The notes under the pieces are model-generated. The model was not told the DNA's origin. It saw only the letters and a list, made by a program, of their open reading frames with translations, and ran no database searches. The position numbers and the translations under genes are program-made. This document shows positions 8,125 to 20,806 of a DNA stretch of 64,000 nt, piece by piece. The stretch is from Azorhizobium sp943371865 (GTDB taxonomy: Bacteria > Pseudomonadota > Alphaproteobacteria > Rhizobiales > Xanthobacteraceae). Where the stretch lies: assembly GCF_943371865.1 (NCBI RefSeq), contig NZ_CALRWL010000021.1, positions 1 through 64,000 of the forward strand. Reading direction: 5' to 3'. The stretch's first letter is position 1; each line of letters starts with the position of its first letter.

Positions 8125-8754
8125 ATGGCGCGTGCACCCAGGACCCGTGCCCTCACCACCCGTGCCCCCACCGCCCGCGTCGCCAAGCCGGCGGGTGCGG
8201 CGGCCGAGGGCGGGGCATCCGCGTCGGACGACCTGCTGGAGCAGTTCGCGGTGATCGGCGGGGCCGAAGTCCGCCGGATGTTCGGCGGGCGAGGGGTGTT
8301 TCGCGATGGCCTGATGTTCGCGCTGCAAGCGCGCGGCGAGCTGTTTCTGAAGGTGGACCCCGCATTTGCGGAGCGGATGGCTGGGCTCGGCTCGTCGCCC
8401 TTCCACTATGTCAGCAGCACCCGGGAGGTCACGCTGCCCTATTGGCGGCTCCCGGACGAAGCGCTGGACGACGACGATCTGCGCAGGGATCTCTTGCTTC
8501 AGGCGCTGGCGGTTGCCCATGCCGCCGCCGCCCGCAAGGCGCCCAAGAGCTCCGGGCGGGCGCCCAAGACCTCCGCCAAGGCCACGACTTCCACCAAGGC
8601 TAGGTCCGCCGAGACCGAGGCCCTTAGCACGCCGCCGGATTTCGATGCCCTGGGCCTCGCCGAGCCGGCATCTGCGCCGGATGCGGCACCCGCGCGCGCC
8701 CGCCGCGCCCCGAAGGCCGCAAGCGTCCCGCCCCGGCGCCCGCCGCGGACCTGA
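8125..8754 (+). CDS. TfoX N-terminal-domain protein with basic tails
   Basis: 209 residues. The TfoX_N domain covers about residues 40-130: LEQFAVIGGAEVRRMFGGRG, then FRDGLMFALQARGELFLKVD and LPYWRLPDEALDDD. It is flanked by a basic, Ala/Thr-rich N terminus and by a C-terminal tail of about 80 residues rich in Lys, Ala and Pro. TfoX regulates competence in gammaproteobacteria; in alphaproteobacteria the stand-alone domain has no proven role. I chose ATG 8125, with GGAGG 7 bases before it, over a TTG at 8107. The low-complexity tails suggest nucleic-acid contact. Confidence 0.85.
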   Translation: MARAPRTRALTTRAPTARVAKPAGAAAEGGASASDDLLEQFAVIGGAEVRRMFGGRGVFRDGLMFALQARGELFLKVDPAFAERMAGLGSSPFHYVSSTREVTLPYWRLPDEALDDDDLRRDLLLQALAVAHAAAARKAPKSSGRAPKTSAKATTSTKARSAETEALSTPPDFDALGLAEPASAPDAAPARARRAPKAASVPPRRPPRT

Positions 8755-8769
8755 GCCTCGCCCGTAAAA

Positions 8770-8794
8770 AAAGCGCGCCACCGGGGCGCGCTTT
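8770..8794. terminator. Bidirectional terminator between tfoX-like and helicase genes
   Basis: A 10-bp perfect stem (AAAGCGCGCC / GGCGCGCTTT) with a 5-base loop between two convergent genes. On the minus strand the hairpin is followed by seven T residues, a strong intrinsic terminator for the DEAD-box gene; on the plus strand only three T follow. Confidence 0.85.
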
Positions 8795-8841
8795 CATGTG
8801 TCGCTGACGGCCGGATCGGATCCGGCCGTTGCCTCTGGCTG

Positions 8842-10530
<1,689 letters not shown>

Positions 10531-10648
10531 TGCGTCGCTTGATGCGGCAGCGCCCCGCTGATCGAAGGTCCCGTGCCGTGTACGGGCCCAGACGAGTGGT
10601 CGTCGGTCGGCGCGCTTGGATTCGAATAAATCTCGGACGACACATTAG

Positions 10649-10676
10649 AAAATAGAAGCATTGTGCGCTGTGTCAA
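10649..10676 (-). promoter_or_regulatory. Sigma-70-type promoter of the DEAD-box helicase gene
   Basis: On the minus strand TTGACA (10676-10671), a 16-base spacer and TATTTT (10654-10649) lie in an AT-richer island. Expected transcription start is near 10642, leaving a leader of about 110 bases before the ATG at 10530. The leader contains a small CCCGT/ACGGG stem. Confidence 0.6.
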
Positions 10677-10809
10677 TGTTTTAGCCATGCAGCCGCAGGC
10701 GGGATGCATCGCTTGCCATGCGCCCGCACGGCTTGACCCCGCGTGCCGGGCGGAAGACAGAGGCGGGCAGGGCGCGTTCCGGCGGCCTGCCGCCTCCAGT
10801 GTAGTGCCC

Positions 10810-12021
10810 ATGCCCTTCCTGCTTATTCTTGGTCTTGCAGACTTTGCCAGCGGTTTTACCGTGCGCGCCGTCGATCCGATGCTGAATGTGGTGGCGGGGG
10901 ATCTTCGCGTGTCTGTGCAGACCGCGGCCCTGCTGGCCAGCGCGTTTGCGCTTCCATATGCCGCAATGCAATTGGTCTTCGGCCCCATCGGCGATGCGTT
11001 CGGGCGGGTGCGCTTGATTCGCGTCACGCTCTCCCTGCTCACGGTGGGCCATGTGGCGTCGGCCCTTGCCCCCAATCACGACATGCTTCTGCTGGCGCGG
11101 ATTTTCGCCGGCGGCTGGGCCGGGGGCATCATTCCGGTGGCTTTGGCCACCGTGGGCGACCGGGTGCCATTCGAGCGCCGGCCGGAGGCGCTGGGGCGTC
11201 TGCTGCTGGCGGTGGTGCTGGGGCAATTGTGCGGCGCCACCATTTCCGGGGTGATCGCGGCCTATTTCGGCTGGCGGGCGGTGTTCTGGACCGGCGCCGG
11301 GGTCTCGGCGCTGGCGGCGGTGGGGGCGATGCTGTTCCTGACCGAGATCGGCACCCGGCAGAAGCTGTCGGTGAAGACCGCCCTGGCCGGCTATGCCACG
11401 GTGCTGCGCAATCCGGTCTCGGTGCGGCTGTTCGCCATCACCGCCCTCGAGGGCGGGGTGATCTTCGGCGTGTTTCCGTTCGTGGCGCCGCTGCTGGTGG
11501 AGTTTCGCTTCGGCAATGCGGTGGAGGCGGGCATCGCCATCGGCGCGTTTGCCATCGGCGGGGTCGGCTACAGCCTCGTGGTGCGCCATCTCGTGCGGGT
11601 TCTGGGCCTCGGCACCATGGCGGCGGTGGGCGCCAGCGTGGTGGGGCTGTGCCTGATCGGGGTGGCATTTGCCCCCTCATTGCCGGTGGTGGTGGCGCTG
11701 TTCTTCATCTGGGGCTTCGGCTTCTACACCATCCACAACACCTTGCAGATCCTGGCCACCGAACTGTCGCCCACCGCGCGCGGCTCCGGCATTTCGCTCT
11801 ATGCCACATCCTTCTTCGTCGGGCAGGCGGTGGGCGCGGTGGTGGCGGGGCTGGTGGTGACGGCGCTGGGCTCCAACGCCGGCCTGTTCGTGGGTGCCGG
11901 GCTCGCCATGCTGGCGCTGGCCTGGCCGGCCTCGCGGCTGGCGCCGTTCGCGGCACGGCTGAAGCGCACCGCTGATGCCGCAGCGCAGGCTGACGCGCCC
12001 GATCCGGTCGAGCACGTCTGA
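10810..12021 (+). CDS. MFS transporter (12-TM drug/sugar-efflux type)
   Basis: 403 residues, twelve predicted helices. MFS motif A is visible as GPIGDAFGRVRLIRV in the loop after the second helix, and RIFAGGWAGGIIPVALA and GPIG-type glycines mark the DHA1-like fold. The C-terminal half has YTIHNTLQILATELSPTARG, typical of AraJ/YdhP-like efflux carriers. The start MPFLLILGLADF at 10810 puts the first helix at the N terminus; an in-frame extension to 10663 is not hydrophobic and looks non-coding. Substrate unknown. It converges on parE. Confidence 0.88.
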   Translation: MPFLLILGLADFASGFTVRAVDPMLNVVAGDLRVSVQTAALLASAFALPYAAMQLVFGPIGDAFGRVRLIRVTLSLLTVGHVASALAPNHDMLLLARIFAGGWAGGIIPVALATVGDRVPFERRPEALGRLLLAVVLGQLCGATISGVIAAYFGWRAVFWTGAGVSALAAVGAMLFLTEIGTRQKLSVKTALAGYATVLRNPVSVRLFAITALEGGVIFGVFPFVAPLLVEFRFGNAVEAGIAIGAFAIGGVGYSLVVRHLVRVLGLGTMAAVGASVVGLCLIGVAFAPSLPVVVALFFIWGFGFYTIHNTLQILATELSPTARGSGISLYATSFFVGQAVGAVVAGLVVTALGSNAGLFVGAGLAMLALAWPASRLAPFAARLKRTADAAAQADAPDPVEHV

Positions 12022-12054
12022 CGGGGTGCGGGCGTCGCCGGTTCTGGCGGCGCC

Positions 12055-14100
<2,046 letters not shown>

Positions 14101-14221
14101 GGGGCGGGAGCAGTCTCTCGCGAATCGCGCACCGTATGATGACAGCGCAACGGGGAAGGGGGAACAGACCGGAAACGGTTTTGCGTTGCCGTGTCTTTTA
14201 CCCGACATCGGATGGGTGTAC

Positions 14222-14280
14222 AGACCTTCGCCCGCATAAGGCCAGCCTTGTTCGCAAGGGACTGCCGTGCGGGAGGGTCT
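14222..14280. ncRNA. Extended stem-loop in the parE/argC intergenic region
   Basis: A 59-nt segment folds back on itself almost completely: 14222-14228 pairs with 14274-14280 (one G-U pair), 14231-14236 with 14268-14273, 14240-14245 with 14262-14266 (one bulged C; the exact pairing of this short helix is flexible), and CCTTG with CAAGG around a TTCG tetraloop (14251-14254). That is about 23 base pairs. It ends 36 bases before the argC start and would be in the argC leader, and inverted in the parE leader. It could be a structured leader, a small RNA or a dispersed palindromic repeat. No T-run follows, so it is not an ordinary terminator. Confidence 0.5.
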
Positions 14281-14316
14281 CAAGTATGGTCCCGCGGGTG
14301 CGGGCAGGAGAACGTC

Positions 14317-15369
<1,053 letters not shown>

Positions 15370-15376
15370 GCGGGGC

Positions 15377-15402
15377 GCGGCGCCTCCTGACAGGGGCGCC
15401 GC
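15377..15402 (+). terminator. GC-rich hairpin after argC
   Basis: A perfect 8-bp stem GCGGCGCC / GGCGCCGC, extended inwards by CCT/AGG around a GAC loop, starts 7 bases after the argC stop. It lacks a T-run. Confidence 0.5.
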
Positions 15403-15830
15403 ATGCTGCCGCTGGGTTAATCCCGACAATCCGATATTGCCGTCGTTCCCTTTGGCAACGCGCGTTGCTGAAGCCCTTGTGCGTCGCAAGAGCGGCGCGC
15501 TAGGCTGACTCTGGTCGTCGGGCGTTCCCCCCGGCGATGCCCCCCGCGCCCTGCGGCGGAACGTTCCGCTCCGCCATCGCTTCCCAGATCGCATGTCATC
15601 GGCCGATCGGGCCGACCTCGTCATCTGCAAGACCAAGACGGTGACGGCCCTTCAGGTCCCACACCGCGCCGCCGGATGCGTCTCCTCAGGAGCGCGTCCA
15701 TGGAAACGGCCCCGGGGCCGGATGCCGATCCGCGCGCTGCGGCGCGGTGGGTCCGGTCCCAAGGGGAGACGGTCACCGGCGCGTTTGCGGATCGGCGCGA
15801 TCCGCCGCCCGGTGGTCCAAGGAGACCATG
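15403..15830 (+). other. Non-coding upstream region of the GntP permease gene
   Basis: About 430 bases between the argC hairpin and the permease. I see no credible coding sequence. A weak promoter-like pair TTGTGC-18 bases-TAGGCT lies near 15478-15507. The final part has AAGGAG as ribosome-binding site for the permease. The length leaves room for regulation, but no clear operator stands out. Confidence 0.4.
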
Positions 15831-17222
15831 ATGAGCTTTCTCATCTGTCTGGGCGCACTCGCCTTTTTGATGTTCGTCGCCTATCGCGGCTTCAGCGTGA
15901 TCCTGTTCGCGCCGGTCGCCGCCATGGCCGCTGTCCTGCTGACCGATCCCACCGCGGTGCCGGTGGTGTTTTCCGGCCTGTTCATGGACAAGATGGTCGG
16001 GTTCATAAAGCTCTATTTCCCGGTGTTCCTGCTGGGCGCCGTGTTCGGAAAAGTCATCGAGCTATCGGGATTTTCCCGCTCGATCGTCTCCGCCATCATC
16101 AAGATCCTGGGGCCAAGCCAAGCGGTGCTGGCCATCGTGCTGGTAGGCGCGGTGCTCACCTATGGCGGCGTGTCGCTGTTCGTGGTGGTGTTCGCGGTCT
16201 ATCCGTTCGGCGCCGAGATGTTCCGCCAGATCGGCATTCCCAAGCGGCTGCTGCCGGCGGTGATCGCGCTGGGCGCCTTCTCCTTCACCATGGACACCCT
16301 GCCGGGCACGCCGCAGATCCAGAACATCATCCCCACCACCTTCTTCAAGACCACAGCTTACGCCGCCCCGATCCTGGGTCTGGTGGGCGCGGCCTTCATG
16401 CTGGTGGTGGGCGTGGGCTATCTGGACTTCCGCCGCCGCCAGGCGCTCAGGGCCGGCGAGGGCTATGGCGATGGCCATTCCAACGAACCGGTGATCGACG
16501 CCACCCAGACCCTGGTGAATCCGCTGATCGCGATCCTGCCGCTGGTGGTGGTCGGGGTGGCGAACCTGATCCTGGGGCGGATGATCCCGGTGTGGTTCGG
16601 CCCCACCGCCGCCGCCACTTTGGTGGAAGGGCAGGCGGCCATTTCCATGCCCACCAATTCGGTCGCCGCCATCTGGGCGGTGATGGGCGCGCTCTTGCTG
16701 GGCATCTTGACGGTGTTCCTGTTCGGCTACCGGTCGGTGGCGGCGCAATTCGCGGAAGGGTCGAAATCCTCCGTGGCCGGGGCCTTGCTGGCCTCGCTCA
16801 ACACCGCCACGGAATACGGCTTCGGCGCGGTGATCGCCGCATTGCCGGGCTTTCTGGTGATCAAGAGCGCGCTCAGCGCCATCCCCAACCCGCTCATCAA
16901 TGAGGCGATCTCGGTCACCACTTTGGCCGGCATCACCGGCTCGGCGTCCGGTGGATTGTCCATCGCGCTGGCGGCCATGTCGGAGCAGTTCATCGCCCAG
17001 GCCAATGCGGCGGGCATTCCGCTGGAGGTGATGCACCGGGTGGCGGCCATGGCCTCGGGCGGCATGGACACGCTGCCGCACAATGGCGCGGTGATCACCT
17101 TGCTGGCGGTGTGCGGCCTCACCCATCGCCAGTCCTATGGCGACATCTTCGCCATCACCCTGATCAAGACCGCGGCGGTGTTCTTCGTGATCGGCTTCTT
17201 CTATCTCACCGGCCTGTATTGA
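15831..17222 (+). CDS. GntP-family permease (gluconate/hydroxy-acid:H+ symporter)
   Basis: 463 residues, about twelve hydrophobic segments, the usual GntP length. Family features include FMDKMVGFIKLYFPVFLLGA, GALLTYGG-like VGAVLTYGGVSLFVVVFA, the loop SFTMDTLPGTPQIQNIIPTT, and GGMDTLPHNGAVITLL near the C terminus. GntP proteins take up gluconate and other hydroxy acids; members annotated as D-beta-hydroxybutyrate permeases belong here. The facing neighbour is the PHA synthase gene, so uptake of 3-hydroxybutyrate is a reasonable guess but unproven. Two adjacent ATGs exist (15828, 15831); the second has the better distance from AAGGAG. Confidence 0.9.
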   Translation: MSFLICLGALAFLMFVAYRGFSVILFAPVAAMAAVLLTDPTAVPVVFSGLFMDKMVGFIKLYFPVFLLGAVFGKVIELSGFSRSIVSAIIKILGPSQAVLAIVLVGAVLTYGGVSLFVVVFAVYPFGAEMFRQIGIPKRLLPAVIALGAFSFTMDTLPGTPQIQNIIPTTFFKTTAYAAPILGLVGAAFMLVVGVGYLDFRRRQALRAGEGYGDGHSNEPVIDATQTLVNPLIAILPLVVVGVANLILGRMIPVWFGPTAAATLVEGQAAISMPTNSVAAIWAVMGALLLGILTVFLFGYRSVAAQFAEGSKSSVAGALLASLNTATEYGFGAVIAALPGFLVIKSALSAIPNPLINEAISVTTLAGITGSASGGLSIALAAMSEQFIAQANAAGIPLEVMHRVAAMASGGMDTLPHNGAVITLLAVCGLTHRQSYGDIFAITLIKTAAVFFVIGFFYLTGLY

Positions 17223-17240
17223 GCCGGCCCTGAAACGACA

Positions 17241-17266
17241 CGGGCGCCCTCGCGGGCGCCCGTTTC
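17241..17266. terminator. Terminator between the GntP permease and phaC
   Basis: A perfect 9-bp stem (CGGGCGCCC / GGGCGCCCG) with a TCGC loop, followed on the plus strand by TTTCCT. It lies between the convergent stops of the two genes and can serve both. Confidence 0.8.
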
Positions 17267-17290
17267 CTCATATGGTGAGGGGCGAAGCGC

Positions 17291-19093
17291 TCAGGCGCGC
17301 TCTTTCACATAGCGGCCGGGCGCATCCTCGATGGGCATCAGGACGCCGCCGCCGGGCTCGCGCGCCGGCACATCGTCGGGATGCTGGGCGGAGAACCACT
17401 CCATCCAGTCCGGCCACCACGAGCCCTTGTGCTCCTGCGCGCCCTTCAGCCAGCCGGCGTAGTCGCCGCCCACCGCGCCGCCGGTCCAATACTGGTATTT
17501 CTTCTTCACCGGCGGGTTCACCACCCCGGCGATATGACCGGAACCGGCCAGCACGAACCGCACCGGGCCGCTCAACAGGCCGGCGCCGACGAAGGCGGAC
17601 TGCGCCGGCGCGATATGGTCCTCGCGGGTGGCGAGCGAATAGACCGGGATGTTCACCTTGCCCATCTCGATCCGCACGCCGGCGATCTCCGCCAGGCCCT
17701 TGGCGATATTGTTGTGCAAATAGCAATTGCGCATGTAATAGGAATGGTTCGCCGCCGGCATACGGGTGGAATCCGAGTTCCAATACAGTAGATCAAACGG
17801 GAATGGCGATTTGCCCTTGCCGTAATTGTTCACCACATAAGGCCAGATCAAGTCGTTCGACCGCAGCATGTTGAAGGCATCGGCCATCTTCTTGCCTTCG
17901 AGATAGCCCATCTCCTGCATGCGGCGCTCCAGCACCTCCAGCTGCGCCTCATCCACGAACACCTTCAGGTCGCCCGCATGGGTGAAGTCGATCTGGGTGG
18001 TCAGGAAGGTGGCGCTGGCCACCCGGTCGTCGCCGGTGGCGGCCATATAGGCGAGCGTCACCGCCAAGAGCGTGCCGCCGACGCAATAGCCGATGGTGTG
18101 GGCCTTGTGCTCGCCGGTCACCTTCTCCACCGCGTCCAACGCGGCGAAGATGCCTTCGCGCATATAATCGTCGAAGCCCTTGGTGGCGAGGCGGGCGTCC
18201 GGATTGACCCAGGAGATCACGAACACCGTCAGGCCCTGGTCCACCATCCATTTGATCAGGGATTTTTCCGGGGTGAGGTCGAGAATATAGAATTTGTTGA
18301 TCCACGGCGGCACCAGCAGCACCGGGGTCTTTTTCACCGTCTCGGTGGACGGGGCATATTGAATGAGCTGCATCAGTTCGGTCTCGAAGATCACCTTGCC
18401 GGGGCTCAGCGCCAGATTGCGCCCGACCGCGAACGCGCTGGTGTCAGACTGGCGGATGCGCAGATCGCCATTGCCCGCCACCAGATCCTCGGTGAGATTT
18501 TTCATGCCCCGAACCAGATTGTCGCCCGAGGAGACAATGGTCTCGCGGATCAGCTCCGGATTGGTCATGACGAAATTGGTCGGCGACACCGCATTGGAGA
18601 GCTGACGCACCAGGAACTCGGCCTTGTGCTTGGTGTGCGCATCGAGCCCTTCGGCCTCCTGCACCATGCTCTCGGCCCAGTGGCTGGTGACCAGATAGGT
18701 CTGCTTCAGGGCATCAAAGAACGGGCTCTCCCAGTCGGGATCCTTGAAGCGGGCGTCCTTGGGGTCCACCGGGGCGGGCGGGGGCGGCTGCTCGCCATTG
18801 AGCTTCTTCAGGGCGGTCGACCAGACCCCCAGATAGCCGCTCATCAGCCGCGACTGGGCCTCCACCGACCGCTGGGGATCGGACATCCAGTAATTGGCCA
18901 CCTGGCTGAAGGTCCGGATCACGTCGGCGATGTCGTCCGACATGTCGTCGATCTTGCCCTCCTCGCGGGGGCGCATATAGGCCGCCATGGCCTTGCCGCC
19001 TTCCTCCACCAATTTGGCGAGGTTCTGGGCGAAGGCCTCCACATTGACGGAGGCGAGGCGCGATTCTGTGGTGACGTCGCTCGGCGGGGCCAT
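17291..19093 (-). CDS. phaC: Class I poly(3-hydroxyalkanoate) synthase
   Basis: 600 residues, typical of class I. The PhaC N-terminal domain (DWESPFFDALKQTYL, about 119-133) is followed by the alpha/beta-hydrolase core with the lipase-like box GYCVGG (335-340, nucleophile C337), D492 in REDHIAP and H520 in GSGHIAGVVN as the rest of the triad. It polymerises (R)-3-hydroxyacyl-CoA, mainly 3-hydroxybutyryl-CoA, into storage granules in the cytoplasm. No phaA, phaB, phaR or phasin gene is adjacent. It converges on a GntP permease, and its upstream region carries an inverted repeat at a plausible promoter. Confidence 0.97.
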   Translation of the reverse strand: MAPPSDVTTESRLASVNVEAFAQNLAKLVEEGGKAMAAYMRPREEGKIDDMSDDIADVIRTFSQVANYWMSDPQRSVEAQSRLMSGYLGVWSTALKKLNGEQPPPPAPVDPKDARFKDPDWESPFFDALKQTYLVTSHWAESMVQEAEGLDAHTKHKAEFLVRQLSNAVSPTNFVMTNPELIRETIVSSGDNLVRGMKNLTEDLVAGNGDLRIRQSDTSAFAVGRNLALSPGKVIFETELMQLIQYAPSTETVKKTPVLLVPPWINKFYILDLTPEKSLIKWMVDQGLTVFVISWVNPDARLATKGFDDYMREGIFAALDAVEKVTGEHKAHTIGYCVGGTLLAVTLAYMAATGDDRVASATFLTTQIDFTHAGDLKVFVDEAQLEVLERRMQEMGYLEGKKMADAFNMLRSNDLIWPYVVNNYGKGKSPFPFDLLYWNSDSTRMPAANHSYYMRNCYLHNNIAKGLAEIAGVRIEMGKVNIPVYSLATREDHIAPAQSAFVGAGLLSGPVRFVLAGSGHIAGVVNPPVKKKYQYWTGGAVGGDYAGWLKGAQEHKGSWWPDWMEWFSAQHPDDVPAREPGGGVLMPIEDAPGRYVKERA

Positions 19094-19120
19094 GCGGGAT
19101 TCCTTGAGACCGTTCCGTCC

Positions 19121-19162
19121 GTTATAGATCGTTTTTCCGACGGATCTGTTTCGCGCCGTCGG
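19121..19162 (-). promoter_or_regulatory. Candidate phaC promoter with inverted repeat
   Basis: On the minus strand TATAAC (19126-19121) could be a -10 box about 30 bases before the phaC start. Just upstream, a 7-bp inverted repeat CCGACGG / CCGTCGG (plus-strand 19137-19143 and 19156-19162) brackets the position where a -35 box would lie (ACAGAT, a poor match). Such placement suits a regulator site, but this is pattern reading only. Confidence 0.35.
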
Positions 19163-19310
19163 CTTAAGTCATAATAGTGCGGCGACCACGCGGGGGCGAG
19201 GGGCAGGCGGTGCGAGAGCGCCGTCGAGCTGTGAGGATCTGATGGGGATAAGGCCAGAACGCGGCACGGCAACGGTTTTGCCCGATCGCAGGACCACAGC
19301 AGACCGCGCG

Positions 19311-19589
19311 ATGACGGCTTCGGGCCGCTCGGTGCGGGCGCTCGGGCTGTTGGCGCTGGTGCTGACGCTGGGTGGGTGTGCCGGCGATTCGCCGTTCGCC
19401 GCGCTCGGTCCGCGCATTCCCGACGTGCCCAAGGTGGACGCGGCCGCCTATCTCAGCGTCGGTGCGCCCGATGTGAAGCGCCCGCCGACCCTGAACGCCG
19501 CCGATCAAGCCAAGCTGGAAAAGGACCTGGAAGCTCTGTCCAAGGACAATGGCAAGGCGCTCGAAGCGGCGATCGAAAAGGGCACCTGA
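19311..19589 (+). CDS. Small lipoprotein
   Basis: 92 residues. A lipoprotein signal is present: positively charged start, hydrophobic stretch, and lipobox LGGC with the acceptor cysteine at residue 23. The mature part is Pro/Ala-rich, then ends in a helical segment LNAADQAKLEKDLEALSKD. The ATG at 19311 is chosen because it places the signal at the N terminus; an upstream ATG at 19242 would add 23 residues. It is divergent from phaC. I do not recognise the family; the closing helix is typical of small envelope lipoproteins of Rhizobiales. Confidence 0.75.
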   Translation: MTASGRSVRALGLLALVLTLGGCAGDSPFAALGPRIPDVPKVDAAAYLSVGAPDVKRPPTLNAADQAKLEKDLEALSKDNGKALEAAIEKGT

Positions 19590-19687
19590 GGGCGACGGGC
19601 GCGGATGCAACGAAATCGGTTGTCCGCCGTTTGTTTTCGGGGGGCAGGACGGCCCGCCCGGCGAAACACTTTCAGCGGACGGCAGGG

Positions 19688-20644
19688 ATGACGACATGGC
19701 CGGCATTGCTGCTCGTCCTCTGTGCGAGCGTGTCGCAGATTTCAGCGACCGCCGCCGCGGAGTCGCCGGGCGTCACAGGGGCGCCATCGCTACAAACCCA
19801 GATCATGCGATGCTTTTCGCCGCCGCCGGGCGCGACCACGCCGGTAACCCTCACCTTTTCGCTGGCGGGTGACGGCACGGTGTCCGGCGCGCCGCAGGTG
19901 GTGGCGCAGGGCACGGCCGCGGTGGACCAGGCCTTCGCTAAGGCCGCCGCCCGGGCCATCACCCGCTGTGCGCCCTATACCGCCGCCGCCGACACCGTGA
20001 CGGTCACGTTTGCGGTGACGCAGCCGCCCGGTCCGGTCGTGTCGTCGCCGGCCGCGCGCCCAACGGAGAGTACGCCCCTGGACATTCCCATCGCGGGCGG
20101 CACCCTCACCGTGACCATTCCCGACGGCCTGTGCGCCGTCCATGCGGAGCGCAGCCCGGCGCAGGCCACGCTGTGGCGTGCGTTCACGCCGCCGCCCCAG
20201 CGCGGGGCGAAACTGCTGGCATTGGCCATCGATTGCCCGACGCTGGAGCAAGACGAGGTGGGCGGGCGTCCGCGACCCAGGCGGGTGTTCACGCTGCTGG
20301 GCGGCGCCGCGCAGGCAGAGCCGGAGCCACTGGAGGCCTATCTCGCGGGACTGGCGGAGCGCTTCAGCCAGCGGGAGCCGTTGACCGACCGCTTCTGGCA
20401 AAATCCGCCCGCCGCCGGGGCGCCGATGGTGGGTCGGGATGCGCGCGCCGTCTATGTGGCCCAGCGGCAGCTGCGAAAATCCGACGGAATTTCTGTGGCC
20501 GGAATCAGCGGCTACACCTTGGTCGGCACCACGCCCTTGATCGTGAATGTCCTTTCCATGGATGGCTCCGACATCGACCCGCAGGCGCGGGCTACGGTGG
20601 CGGCGGTGGTGGAGCGCCTGCACCACAGTCCCTCAGCGCGTTAG
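19688..20644 (+). CDS. Secreted protein with TolA-C/TonB-C-like domain
   Basis: 318 residues with a signal peptide (cut near ATAAA, about residue 24). Residues about 35-105 resemble the C-terminal domain of alphaproteobacterial TolA/TonB proteins: VTLTFSLAGDGTVSGAPQVV followed by AFAKAAARAITRCAPY. The remaining 200 residues (from DIPIAGGTLTVTIPDGLC) do not match a family I know; they contain CAVHAERSP and SGYTLVGTTPLIVNVLSMDG. No membrane anchor other than the signal is seen, so the protein is probably periplasmic. It follows the lipoprotein gene by 98 bases. Confidence 0.75.
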   Translation: MTTWPALLLVLCASVSQISATAAAESPGVTGAPSLQTQIMRCFSPPPGATTPVTLTFSLAGDGTVSGAPQVVAQGTAAVDQAFAKAAARAITRCAPYTAAADTVTVTFAVTQPPGPVVSSPAARPTESTPLDIPIAGGTLTVTIPDGLCAVHAERSPAQATLWRAFTPPPQRGAKLLALAIDCPTLEQDEVGGRPRPRRVFTLLGGAAQAEPEPLEAYLAGLAERFSQREPLTDRFWQNPPAAGAPMVGRDARAVYVAQRQLRKSDGISVAGISGYTLVGTTPLIVNVLSMDGSDIDPQARATVAAVVERLHHSPSAR

Positions 20645-20806
20645 GCAGCCTTGCGGGGCATGGCGCGGTTGCGCTGCAACATTGCCGGAGGCTGGTTTTC
20701 CGGTGGCTCCGCGCCGCAATGGGTGGTTTTCGATTCACCGAAGAGTGTTAAAAGGGCGGTTCGCCGCGCCGGGAGGTTGAGAGCGCGGCTGTTGGAGCTT
20801 CGTGTC

